Positions 20,509-29,189 of a stretch of DNA of 64,000 bases are shown piece after piece. Below the pieces are notes generated by a model. The model was not told the origin of the DNA. It saw only the letters and a program-made list of their open reading frames with translations, and did no database searches. Positions within the stretch are counted from its first letter, which is position 1, and each line of letters opens with the position of its first letter. The stretch comes from Microcaldota archaeon (GTDB lineage: Archaea; Micrarchaeota; Micrarchaeia; Micrarchaeales; Micrarchaeaceae). A program made the translations under genes and the position numbers. Location: NCBI GenBank assembly GCA_021817565.1, contig JAKAUP010000003.1, positions 124,001-188,000 of the forward strand, given 5' to 3'.

Positions 20509-20685
20509 ATGGGATTAAGACATGGACATGCACACCAGTCTCTTCCACAGTAGGAGAATCATGGCACGTTCGAGAACAGGCTGGAAGCTAGGCACTTACC
20601 AGCAGCGATAAGTGAGGACATAGCTGACAGTTATATGGAGAGTATAATAGACATGGAAAAGGTTCTGAGCTCACTGATAGTATGA
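20509..20685 (+). pseudogene. Possible decayed ORF with one in-frame TAG
   Basis: MGLRHGHAHQSLPQ*ENHGTFENRLEARHLPAAISEDIADSYMESIIDMEKVLSSLIV*; same frame on both sides of TAG at 20551-20553. Confidence 0.3.
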
Positions 20686-20765
20686 GAAAAACGGAAATCA
20701 GAACTTGCAGTCCTTGTAAGTGAGTAGTTCGCCGTATTTGGGTTCAAGTCTCTTGAGGGCTTATT

Positions 20766-21824
20766 TTGGGCCGAAAAATAAGAAGGGCTTGGCTGTACTC
20801 TTATTTATCCAGAAAGATATTTAAGCTTCAGATAATAAGTCCGTCTGGTGTTTTTCTGCAGAGTGACATAGAGGAATTGCGCAGGCGCATGATCAATGCC
20901 GCAAAGGAGGGCATAAAGAGCTCGTATGAGAGCGAGGAGTATGCGCTGATTCAGGCAGTGAACGCAATAAACGAACTTAACAAATCATACAACCTTGCAT
21001 TCGAACGGCTGTCTGAGTGGTTCGGGATATATTATCCGGAAGTAAGGATATCCAACCCATCAAGCTTATCCAAGATTGTGCATAAGATTGCGGCGTCGGA
21101 GGAGGTGGATGAGGAGGAGATACGGCAGATAATAGGGGATGAGACCTCCGGCAACGTATATGAGAAGATAGTGAAATCGATAGGGAGGCGGATGGGAGAG
21201 GAAGAGAAGAAGGTCCTTTTGAGGTATACGGAGACTGTAGACCATATGGAAGAACTGCGCGAAACGCTTGATGTTTACATAAAGTCTGCAACACAGCGAC
21301 TGCTCCCAAACACAGTGTACCTTACGGACAACATGGTTGCTGCAGAGTTGCTAAGCAAGGCCGGCTCTCTCGATAGACTGGTAATGATGCCGGCAGGGAC
21401 GGTACAGTTGCTGGGCGCTGAGAAGGCACTTTTCAAGCACATAAAGTTTGGGAGCAAGCCGCCGAAATACGGGGTGCTGTTCAAGCTACCAGCAATCTCC
21501 GCGGCAAGGCCAGATGTAAGGGGAAAACTCGCAAGAACTTATTCTGCGAAGATAGCGACTGCGCTGAAAGCTGACGTAATATCGAAGAGGTTTATCGCAC
21601 CAGAGCTGAAAGCTGCACTCGACAAGAGCGTGGAACGCATAATGAGCCAGGAGCCGAAGGAGAGAAAGCACACACAACGTAACATGCCGAGAGAGAGGAA
21701 TGCGGAGAGGCACAACAATGCTGGCAGGGAAAGGGAAGGAAGGAACCGTGACGGGAAGGAACAGAATTATGGGAAGGGTCGTTTCAGAGGAGAAGAGCGC
21801 AGAAGGAACAGGCGTAAAAGATGA
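20766..21824 (+). CDS. Nop5/Nop56-58 family C/D sRNP protein
   Basis: NMVAAELLSKAGSLDRLVMMPAGTVQLLGAEKALFKHI..PPKYGVLFKLPAISAARPDVRGKLARTYSAKIATALKAD; basic Arg/Gly/Asn tail. Confidence 0.93.
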   Translation: MGRKIRRAWLYSYLSRKIFKLQIISPSGVFLQSDIEELRRRMINAAKEGIKSSYESEEYALIQAVNAINELNKSYNLAFERLSEWFGIYYPEVRISNPSSLSKIVHKIAASEEVDEEEIRQIIGDETSGNVYEKIVKSIGRRMGEEEKKVLLRYTETVDHMEELRETLDVYIKSATQRLLPNTVYLTDNMVAAELLSKAGSLDRLVMMPAGTVQLLGAEKALFKHIKFGSKPPKYGVLFKLPAISAARPDVRGKLARTYSAKIATALKADVISKRFIAPELKAALDKSVERIMSQEPKERKHTQRNMPRERNAERHNNAGREREGRNRDGKEQNYGKGRFRGEERRRNRRKR

Positions 21825-21962
21825 TGCGCTTCTCTTCCGCTAATTTTATTCTTCGCAAAATCTTCAGTAAGCTTTAAATATATATTCCAACACTACATTA
21901 TCATGACAGAATCATGACTCTTATACAACAGAGTCGTGCAATTCTCATGAGAGGGTAGGGAA

Positions 21963-22487
21963 ATGAGGACAAAGAAAGAGATAGAAAATGAGCTTTTGGA
22001 GTTGAAGAAGCAGTTTTCACAAATGTCCCAGAAGAACGAGGAGATGAGGAAGATAGTGCAGGAAGGATCAGAGGAAAACACATCAAAGCACATGTTCCTT
22101 CTTCTCAAGTATATGATGGATGAGAACAAGAAGACAACGATGATACTCAACCAGATACTCAATTCGCTGCCGAAGGAGGAAGAGGAGGAGGGTTATGAGG
22201 AGCAGCGTTATGCACCGCAGCAACCAGTACAGGTGCAGCAGATAATGCTTTCAGATGTTGATGCAAGGATACTTCAGTTCATACAGATGTCGCACAACAG
22301 CATGGCTTGTGCAGAAGAGGTAAAGGACGGAATGGGTTATGGATGCAGGAATGCGGCAAGTGCACGCCTGAACAGGCTGCACATGCTTGGCTTACTGGAC
22401 AGATATCAACTAGGTCACAAAGTTTATTACAAATTTGATGCTGGCAAGGCGACTAAAACACTGATTGTCTCACCCCCACAGAAATAG
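21963..22487 (+). CDS. Coiled-coil plus winged-helix putative regulator
   Basis: LSDVDARILQFIQMSHNSMACAEEVKDGMGYGCRNAASARLNRLHMLGLLDRY HTH-like. Confidence 0.6.
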   Translation: MRTKKEIENELLELKKQFSQMSQKNEEMRKIVQEGSEENTSKHMFLLLKYMMDENKKTTMILNQILNSLPKEEEEEGYEEQRYAPQQPVQVQQIMLSDVDARILQFIQMSHNSMACAEEVKDGMGYGCRNAASARLNRLHMLGLLDRYQLGHKVYYKFDAGKATKTLIVSPPQK

Positions 22488-22497
22488 GCAATATGTA

Positions 22498-22517
22498 CCC
22501 CGCCCCAATGGGCGGGG
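22498..22517. terminator. GC-rich 8-bp hairpin with CAAT loop
   Basis: CCCCGCCC-CAAT-GGGCGGGG, 11 nt after a stop codon between convergent genes. Confidence 0.45.
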
Positions 22518-22571
22518 GACGTGCTTAAGAAGTGGTGTTGGGATGAGCAGTGAAAATTGTCAGATTGGCCT

Positions 22572-23603
22572 TTACTGGCTCTCCTTACTTTCACTCTTGT
22601 CCTTTTTGCTGTTCATCTCTTTTACGATGTTTTTCAGCTTCGCAAAGTCCCTTCTTATCAGTGGTATATTTTTCTTGAACCGCACACCTGCTGCTGGATG
22701 CATGGTTACAAAGCATTCCGCAGGCACCTCAAGCAGCTTTACAGGATAACACTTTCCGTGTATCTCGCGGATATCGTCAAAACCGGTAAGGAGCTTGCTT
22801 GATACTCTCCCCAGGCAGATTATCAGCTTTGGCCCAACTACCGATATCTCCCTCTTGAGGAAAGGAAGACACATCTCTATCTCCTCCTTTGTCGGCTGCC
22901 TGTTCTCAGGGGGGAAAAACTGGACTACGCTCGTTATGTATATGTCTTTTCTCCTAAGGCTGGCGTGTTTGAGCATCGTGTCCAGAAGGCGGCCTGCCCT
23001 CCCGATGAATGGACGAAGATGCAGGTCTTCGTTGGCTCCTGGAGCCTGCCCTATTATCATTATCTCTGCGTCGCACGGGCCCTCGCCTGGCACAAACCTA
23101 TGACTCAAGGCAAAGCCATCCTTTTTCGGAAGTCTTGCGTAATCTGCGTTTATCTTATCCAGTTCTTCCTTTTTGTTTATGTAAAGGTCGGCGTGGTTGA
23201 TAAGTTGGATGTGCTGCTTGAAGTGCATCGCTTTCATGCACTCCTCCTTGTCCATCCACTCTGAACTGGAATGTTCGTCTGATATCCTTACCTCTACTGA
23301 TGGGGAAACGCGAGCTATGAACATAGTAACCTTCTTTTTTATTGCGTCATCCTTGCCCTTTAGCCAGTATGTGAGGTAGTGTCTGAAAAAAGGGTCTGGC
23401 TCAGACTTTATTCCGGTTTCCTCGAAAGATTCGCGAATCGCCGCAGTGTATATGTTCTCTCCGCTCTCTATGTGGCCCTTCGGTATGTCTATTGACTTTC
23501 CCCTCTTGAGTATGAGGAAAAGGCGCCTGCCCCCTGCGTACTTGTAGAAGAGTATCCCGCTTGAATATTCGAATTTGACCAAAGTATTACCTAGTTGAAC
23601 CAA
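22572..23603 (-). CDS. NUDIX hydrolase fused to family-4-like uracil-DNA glycosylase
   Basis: N-terminal NUDIX box (GHIESGENIYTAAIRESFEETGI); C-terminal UDG motifs GQAPGANEDLHLRPFIGRAGRLLD and TMHPAAGVRFKKN. TTG start inferred at 23603. Confidence 0.87.
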   Translation of the reverse strand: MVQLGNTLVKFEYSSGILFYKYAGGRRLFLILKRGKSIDIPKGHIESGENIYTAAIRESFEETGIKSEPDPFFRHYLTYWLKGKDDAIKKKVTMFIARVSPSVEVRISDEHSSSEWMDKEECMKAMHFKQHIQLINHADLYINKKEELDKINADYARLPKKDGFALSHRFVPGEGPCDAEIMIIGQAPGANEDLHLRPFIGRAGRLLDTMLKHASLRRKDIYITSVVQFFPPENRQPTKEEIEMCLPFLKREISVVGPKLIICLGRVSSKLLTGFDDIREIHGKCYPVKLLEVPAECFVTMHPAAGVRFKKNIPLIRRDFAKLKNIVKEMNSKKDKSESKESQ

Positions 23604-23634
23604 CAGGATTAATGGGCACCATAGCAATAAAAAT

Positions 23635-25170
23635 TTAAGTGGCGGAAGCGGTATAATATGATGTGCAGAGCACAGTTGAGCCGTATCTGGTTCCGCTCTC
23701 CATAAGGGTGTATAGAACGGATTCTGCGCGATCGACAGTTCCTCCGGAATACACACATCCGCCTTCCGGCCCAGGCTGTGCTATCTCTTGGGCGCTTACC
23801 AAAACGTACAGTCCGTTGATCTTCCCGGGAATTGAGAATGTGTTGATATAGAGGGCAGAGCCGTTTAAGTATGCGCTATACACATTAAGCGCTATTCCGT
23901 CATTAAGTATGTACGATGAGAGTAGCGAGGTATTTTTTGGGCTGATAAACGGGACGCTACCGTTATCGGACATAAGCATAAAACCAGTAACATCCCTGCT
24001 GCCGTTGTATATTCCGAAAACAACAGAGTTTGATATGGTTCTGCCTATCGGGGAGACAGAATAGTTGTCCGGGCTCTTTATGATGGAGAGGTATAGGAGA
24101 GAGAGGCTTTGGTTGGATATGGTGGAGGATGAATTCATGAATGAGGTATATGGCACCGATACGGATTGCAAGTATGGTAAGTTCACGGAAAGGAAGAAGA
24201 GACCGAGCAGTATCCCGAAGATAAGGTATACAAACCGGCTTGCTCCTGGCATATCATGCCTTTTCAGGCGCTTTGTACGCTGGGGCTTTGGCATTGAGAG
24301 CCTGAATTTCGGGAAGAGAAGGACCATAATTACGATTGCTATATCGAAGAGTATCTGGCCGGCAAACAGATGAAATAGGGATACTGCCGGGCCTATGCCG
24401 TAGTACATCCATTCTATTGATATGATAAGCATCCTTATTACGTTAAGGAAAAGCAACAGAACCACTGCGGATATTATCCATATGAACTTTGATTTGCGTT
24501 TCCCTTCAAGAAGATATGCGATCGGAAGGAGAAACATGACGATCGCAACAAAGGCGGCTATGTCAGTGCATGTCCGAGATATGGTTATCGCAGATCCGCT
24601 TGATGCTGCTATCACAAGTCCGTTCCTTATCACTGGTGCGCCAATCAGCTTGAGCAAGGAGTAGACGAATTGCGCATTGATGACTGTGAATGAGCCGTTG
24701 AGTGACAGGACAGGGATAAGGATCACTGGAGACGCGAATACGGAGTAAACGATAAGCCATTTCATGCGTTTTATCCCTTTAATGCCGAAGATTGCCACAA
24801 TAAGCGATGCTAGAATGATGGGGAATAGAAGGGCATCAATCCTGTAGGAAAGGAAGAGGTATGAGAGCTTTCCCCTAAGGTAGCTTGTCAGTATGAAGAA
24901 TACCGCGGCAAGTATCGCGCCGTACACTATATTGATCCATTTCCCATCAATATCGAGGTTTTCCTTTGCGGAAAAGACTATGAAAAAAAGGAGCATTAGC
25001 ATGACGACGACAATGTAGCTTCCCTGCGCGTTGTCTGATATGCTAAAGCTGGTCAGCGAGAGGGATGGTGAAATAGCAAGCAGAAAGGACACAAGCAGCG
25101 CTGCAATACCCATCCATCGTTTGCTCATGCCTTCACCTGCAAAGTCCTCTGCCGAAATGGGCTTCATCAA
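23635..25170 (-). CDS. Exosortase/archaeosortase-family protein with large C-terminal domain
   Basis: Multi-TM; SRTCTDIAAFVAI, NVIRMLIISIEW, SLFHLFAG provide the Cys/Arg/His triad. Confidence 0.75.
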   Translation of the reverse strand: MMKPISAEDFAGEGMSKRWMGIAALLVSFLLAISPSLSLTSFSISDNAQGSYIVVVMLMLLFFIVFSAKENLDIDGKWINIVYGAILAAVFFILTSYLRGKLSYLFLSYRIDALLFPIILASLIVAIFGIKGIKRMKWLIVYSVFASPVILIPVLSLNGSFTVINAQFVYSLLKLIGAPVIRNGLVIAASSGSAITISRTCTDIAAFVAIVMFLLPIAYLLEGKRKSKFIWIISAVVLLLFLNVIRMLIISIEWMYYGIGPAVSLFHLFAGQILFDIAIVIMVLLFPKFRLSMPKPQRTKRLKRHDMPGASRFVYLIFGILLGLFFLSVNLPYLQSVSVPYTSFMNSSSTISNQSLSLLYLSIIKSPDNYSVSPIGRTISNSVVFGIYNGSRDVTGFMLMSDNGSVPFISPKNTSLLSSYILNDGIALNVYSAYLNGSALYINTFSIPGKINGLYVLVSAQEIAQPGPEGGCVYSGGTVDRAESVLYTLMESGTRYGSTVLCTSYYTASAT

Positions 25171-25263
25171 GAGTCAGCAGTTACTCTCCTCATCATCGGA
25201 CAAAGAGATTATTCAAATACAAATATTAACCTGATGCTTCAAAGTTTCTGGAAGGAGAGACCG

Positions 25264-25698
25264 ATGGGGTACAGATTCTTGGAGCATACTGCGGATGTGG
25301 AGTTCATAGCGAGCGGAAAAAACCTCGATGCGGCGCTAAGAAGCGCTGCTGAGGCGATGTTTGATACGATAGCGGACGGAAGTATGCTCTCAAAAAAGAG
25401 GACGAGAAAAATGGTGGTCTCCGTAAGGGTGAGGGCAGATAACTACACGGATCTTGCATGGTTGATGCTGCAGCATCTGCTTTCCAAGGCGAGTTCGATG
25501 AACCTCTTCCTGTACGAGGTGGAGAGCGTAGATGTAAAAGAGATGAGAAATGGGAGGCTATTGTGCAGGATTTCGGCTTTTGGGAAGGAGCAGGATAAGG
25601 AATCGGCAAGGACAGAGGTCAAGGCGGTATCGAGATACAACATAGAGACGAGAAGAACAGGAAATAGCTATTCGGTAAGGGCTGTGCTGGACATTTAG
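25264..25698 (+). CDS. Archease
   Basis: YRFLEHTADVEFIASGKNLDAALRSAAEAMFDTIAD; LAWLMLQHLL. Confidence 0.92.
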   Translation: MGYRFLEHTADVEFIASGKNLDAALRSAAEAMFDTIADGSMLSKKRTRKMVVSVRVRADNYTDLAWLMLQHLLSKASSMNLFLYEVESVDVKEMRNGRLLCRISAFGKEQDKESARTEVKAVSRYNIETRRTGNSYSVRAVLDI

Positions 25699-25727
25699 AT
25701 GCTGCCAAAATGGTTCTTATGCGGATG

Positions 25728-25813
25728 AGCCAGGAGAGGGATTTTCGCTTTTAGGTGTCGAACCCCCCTAAGCCGCTCTGCAGGCGGCCGCATAGCCAAT
25801 CTGCCATCCTGGC
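25728..25813 (-). tRNA. tRNA-Cys(GCA) with predicted 15-nt T-loop intron
   Basis: GCCAGGA/TCCTGGC acceptor, GCCGC-CTGCAGA-GCGGC anticodon arm, U discriminator; T-arm GGGGG/CCCTC interrupted. Intron predicted at 25742..25756. Confidence 0.85.
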
Positions 25814-25876
25814 CCACTCTGAATTTAATTATAACAGTATATATATTTTGGTGTCTAATGAGATAACGGCGATGCT

Positions 25877-27028
25877 ATGGTAGATTTATCATTAAAGGTG
25901 AGTGCGGATTTGATCTCCCCCGCGAAGTTCGTTGATTACAATGATAAGGTAGTGAGCTTGATCGGCACGCTATCAAAAGAAGACGCGGTAATAGTGAGAA
26001 GAGGGAATGAGGTAACTGGAATACTCGATAAAAGATCGCTCGGAAGGGAGATGAGCGGAGTGACGATCTCGAAGAACGCTATAGCTGGAAAGATGGCAAG
26101 GAAAACACCCATATTGTCCGGTGATTCTACGCTGATGGACGCGATAAGATATATGCATGCCTCAAGGTCGAAGGCGCTTCCATATGTGGAGAACGGAAGA
26201 GTAAAGGGCATATTGAACAGATCGGCACTGCTCAAATCGATACTGTCCGCAAAGGCGCTGAAGGGATTTAGGGTGGAGAGCGCGATGACGCCGAATCCGT
26301 TGGCCATACATAATTCCAGGAACATATCTGAAGCTGCGTCGATAATGGAAAAGAATAAGGTAAACAGGCTTGTCACATTTACGGAGAACGGGATACCGAC
26401 AGTAATAACACTCCACGATATACTCTTACAAGGAAGAAAGACGAATGACAGGAAGCCGCAGAGGACGATGAGAAAGGTATCACCAAACGATGCCGCAGTA
26501 GTGGAGCTTGCGACAAAAAACCCTGTGTATATAAACCCGGAAAGCGGATTGGACGAGGCTGTGCGCGCATTTGTGATGAACAACATATCCTCGCTGATAG
26601 TGAAGAAGAAGAACGGAAGCGAAGCTTTGGGGGTAATAACGGTATACGATGTGTTCGAATCGATAATAATGGCGGAACAGAAACCAACGAATGTGCTGAT
26701 AACTGGTTTTGACGAGGAAACGGAGGATTACAGGGATGACATAGAGCAGGATACGGCTAGATTCCTCGAAAGGATCGGGAAGATAAACAAGATAAAGGTG
26801 GATTACTTATCCATAAGGTTCAAGAAGATCAGGGACAAGAAGTACGAGGTTTATGTGCGCGCCTCGGTGCCTAAGCATGGCGTGATGTATCTGCGCACAA
26901 CCGGCTTTTACCTAGAGCGCACGATCGATAACTCCCTGAATAAGCTCAAGGGCATGGTAATAAAGGCCAGGGGGAAGAGCGTAATAAAGGGAGAACAGGG
27001 AGAGCCGGCAGGGGAAGAGGAGGATTAA
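25877..27028 (+). CDS. Multi-CBS-domain protein
   Basis: Four CBS-like repeats; C-terminal YLSIRFKKIRDKKYEVYVRAS. Confidence 0.8.
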   Translation: MVDLSLKVSADLISPAKFVDYNDKVVSLIGTLSKEDAVIVRRGNEVTGILDKRSLGREMSGVTISKNAIAGKMARKTPILSGDSTLMDAIRYMHASRSKALPYVENGRVKGILNRSALLKSILSAKALKGFRVESAMTPNPLAIHNSRNISEAASIMEKNKVNRLVTFTENGIPTVITLHDILLQGRKTNDRKPQRTMRKVSPNDAAVVELATKNPVYINPESGLDEAVRAFVMNNISSLIVKKKNGSEALGVITVYDVFESIIMAEQKPTNVLITGFDEETEDYRDDIEQDTARFLERIGKINKIKVDYLSIRFKKIRDKKYEVYVRASVPKHGVMYLRTTGFYLERTIDNSLNKLKGMVIKARGKSVIKGEQGEPAGEEED

Positions 27029-27033
27029 TCCTC

Positions 27034-27939
27034 TTATATCGATACCTTTTCGCCAGGAATCCTCCTGAAGAGCTGTACCTCCCCTATATGGTCTCCCCTT
27101 GTCAGGAATCTGGCCAAGCGTTCTATCCCGAAACCTGCGCCGGCGGAGGGAAGGAAGCCGATTTTCGCCTCTTTGAGGTAGGCCGAGTATATGTCCATCT
27201 GAAGTTTGTCCCTGCCCATTCTTTCCGTTATGCGACTGTAATCGCTCTCGCGTTCTCCGCCGGAAAGCGCTTCGCCATAACCCAATGGGTATACGAGGTC
27301 GTAGTTGAGGTAATGCCCTGGGTTTGATGGGTCCTCTTTGTCATAAAACTCCCTCTTGTGGCAGAGAGCCCAGAAGGGCTGGTCGTGCGCCTTTGATGCG
27401 GGTATCTCCCAATCTTCGCCATACTTATCCTCAAGCTCATGCGTCTCATAGACCTTGAAAGGTGTCTTGAACCTGAATGGTTCGATCCCAAGTGCAGCAA
27501 ACCCCTCGCTCTTGCCTATTCGTCCGTTCAGATGTTTGTAGAACCTTTCCATGAGCGCCATCACGTCCTCCTTCTTCGCGTATGGTATCTCGAAATCAGC
27601 CTGAGTGAATTCGAAGAGGTGCTTCTTTGTTGATTTCCTTTCACCTTTTTCCAATCGGATGTTTGGAGAGAGTATCCACACCTTCCCTGAAAGTCTCTTT
27701 AAGGCAACCTGCTTGTGCAGTATCATAGAGTTCATCAACCTGAGTTTTTCCCCTAGGTACTCTATCTCTGCTGTTTTAATGACTGAAGAGCCAGGATCAG
27801 GCCCAAGCGGGTCTGTGCTCTTCCCAAGCATGACGGGAAGCAGTTGCACAAACCCTTCATCGTGGAAGAAATCCACTGTCGCACGTATCACATCGCTCAC
27901 AACAGTAAGCCTGCCCAATAGCTCTTTATCTTTAGTCAT
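27034..27939 (-). CDS. Asparagine synthetase A / AsnRS-paralog (AS-AR type)
   Basis: Class II synthetase core without OB domain: EKLRLMNSMILHKQVALKRLSGKVWILSPNIRLEK; GAGFGIERLARFL. Confidence 0.75.
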   Translation of the reverse strand: MTKDKELLGRLTVVSDVIRATVDFFHDEGFVQLLPVMLGKSTDPLGPDPGSSVIKTAEIEYLGEKLRLMNSMILHKQVALKRLSGKVWILSPNIRLEKGERKSTKKHLFEFTQADFEIPYAKKEDVMALMERFYKHLNGRIGKSEGFAALGIEPFRFKTPFKVYETHELEDKYGEDWEIPASKAHDQPFWALCHKREFYDKEDPSNPGHYLNYDLVYPLGYGEALSGGERESDYSRITERMGRDKLQMDIYSAYLKEAKIGFLPSAGAGFGIERLARFLTRGDHIGEVQLFRRIPGEKVSI

Positions 27940-28034
27940 AAAATCACAAAATGGTATTGGCTAATGAGGTATATAAATATTTCTCCAATAAAAGTGTAAA
28001 ATATTTAGATTTTATCGAAATATTTAAATATACT

Positions 28035-28051
28035 ATTGTATAAAATACAAT
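28035..28051. promoter_or_regulatory. Perfect 7-3-7 inverted repeat abutting the Lrp/AsnC start codon
   Basis: ATTGTAT-AAA-ATACAAT immediately before ATG at 28052. Confidence 0.55.
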
Positions 28052-28480
28052 ATGGATAGACTGGACGAGGAGCTTATAGGGTATGTGGATGCAGGGATAA
28101 CTAGGTATTCGAGCCTTGCGAAGAAGGTCGGAGAGCCGCTGTCCACAGTCCATATAAGGATGAAGAAACTCGAAAAGAGCGGAGTAATAAAGGGTTATAA
28201 GGGGGAGGTAGATTGGAGCAAGGCTGGGTTTGGGATAACAACTTACATCTTAATAAACATAGACGTGAACCTGCTTCAAGAACTAAAAAAAAGCCAGGAA
28301 ATGCTGCTGAAGGAAATACTCAGAATCGAGTATGTAAAGGAAGGATATGTAATTACTGGCGATGCGGACATAATGGTTAAGGTAATAGCGAGGGATACCG
28401 GGCATCTGAAGGAGATACTGCTAGGTGGGATAGACAGGATAGAAGGCATAGTAAAAACAAAGGCTATGATAACTTTGTAA
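28052..28480 (+). CDS. Lrp/AsnC family transcriptional regulator
   Basis: HTH YSSLAKKVGEPLSTVHIRMKKLEKSGVIKGY; RAM-like VITGDADIMVKVIARDTGHLKE. Confidence 0.9.
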   Translation: MDRLDEELIGYVDAGITRYSSLAKKVGEPLSTVHIRMKKLEKSGVIKGYKGEVDWSKAGFGITTYILINIDVNLLQELKKSQEMLLKEILRIEYVKEGYVITGDADIMVKVIARDTGHLKEILLGGIDRIEGIVKTKAMITL

Positions 28481-28530
28481 TCATTCCGATGCTTTTATGA
28501 AATGTTTAAATAGGCAATTGAGTAAAATGA

Positions 28531-29079
28531 ATGATGGAACATAGCGCATACGAATCTTCTACAATCCAGGATTATCTTTCAGGGCATCGAATCGGGGACG
28601 AAGCAGATGGAAGGAGGTATAGAAAGGCGCAGTCAAGTCTGGAGCTTTTGGTAACGCTCTCGTTCGGACTTATAATACTCCTTCCGATAGTTGCGCTTGC
28701 TTTCCTGCAGATATCATCTTCCTCATCAACCCTCTCCGCAACTGGTGCGCAGCAGATAGGCTCAAAGATAGCCACAGTGGCGGAGATTGTCGGATCGCAA
28801 GGACCTCCGGCAAGACAGCTTACAACAATAGAGATTCCTCCGGGCGTACAGGACATATATGTTGGCACGCTCACAAACGGTGTCGGCCACTATATCATAA
28901 TAACGATATCTACAACAGGAGGATTGGACAACATTGTATCGTACACTCCGGTAAACGTGAGCGGCGATATAAGCGGACTCTCATCCCAAGGCACATATCT
29001 GCTCAACATAAGCGCAGATGAGAACTGCCCTTCTGACGCAGCAACATCATGCGTATACATATCGCCGGCGTATGGATAG
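28531..29079 (+). CDS. Pilin-like secreted protein with class III signal peptide
   Basis: RRYRKAQSSLELLVTLSFGLIILLPIV matches QxSxE + hydrophobic class III pattern. Confidence 0.75.
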   Translation: MMEHSAYESSTIQDYLSGHRIGDEADGRRYRKAQSSLELLVTLSFGLIILLPIVALAFLQISSSSSTLSATGAQQIGSKIATVAEIVGSQGPPARQLTTIEIPPGVQDIYVGTLTNGVGHYIIITISTTGGLDNIVSYTPVNVSGDISGLSSQGTYLLNISADENCPSDAATSCVYISPAYG

Positions 29080-29189
29080 GTGAATGTTGGTGGAGATATA
29101 CCGGATGGCGAACGTGAAAGGCGGAAAGAATACTGTCATGAAATGAGGCCGCCAATAATATTTAAATATCAGCTCAGAGCAATAATTAC

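Noticed and set aside
20720-20750. TTTGGGTTCAAGTCTCTTGAG resembling a tRNA T-arm
   Set aside because: No acceptor or anticodon arm could be folded around it.
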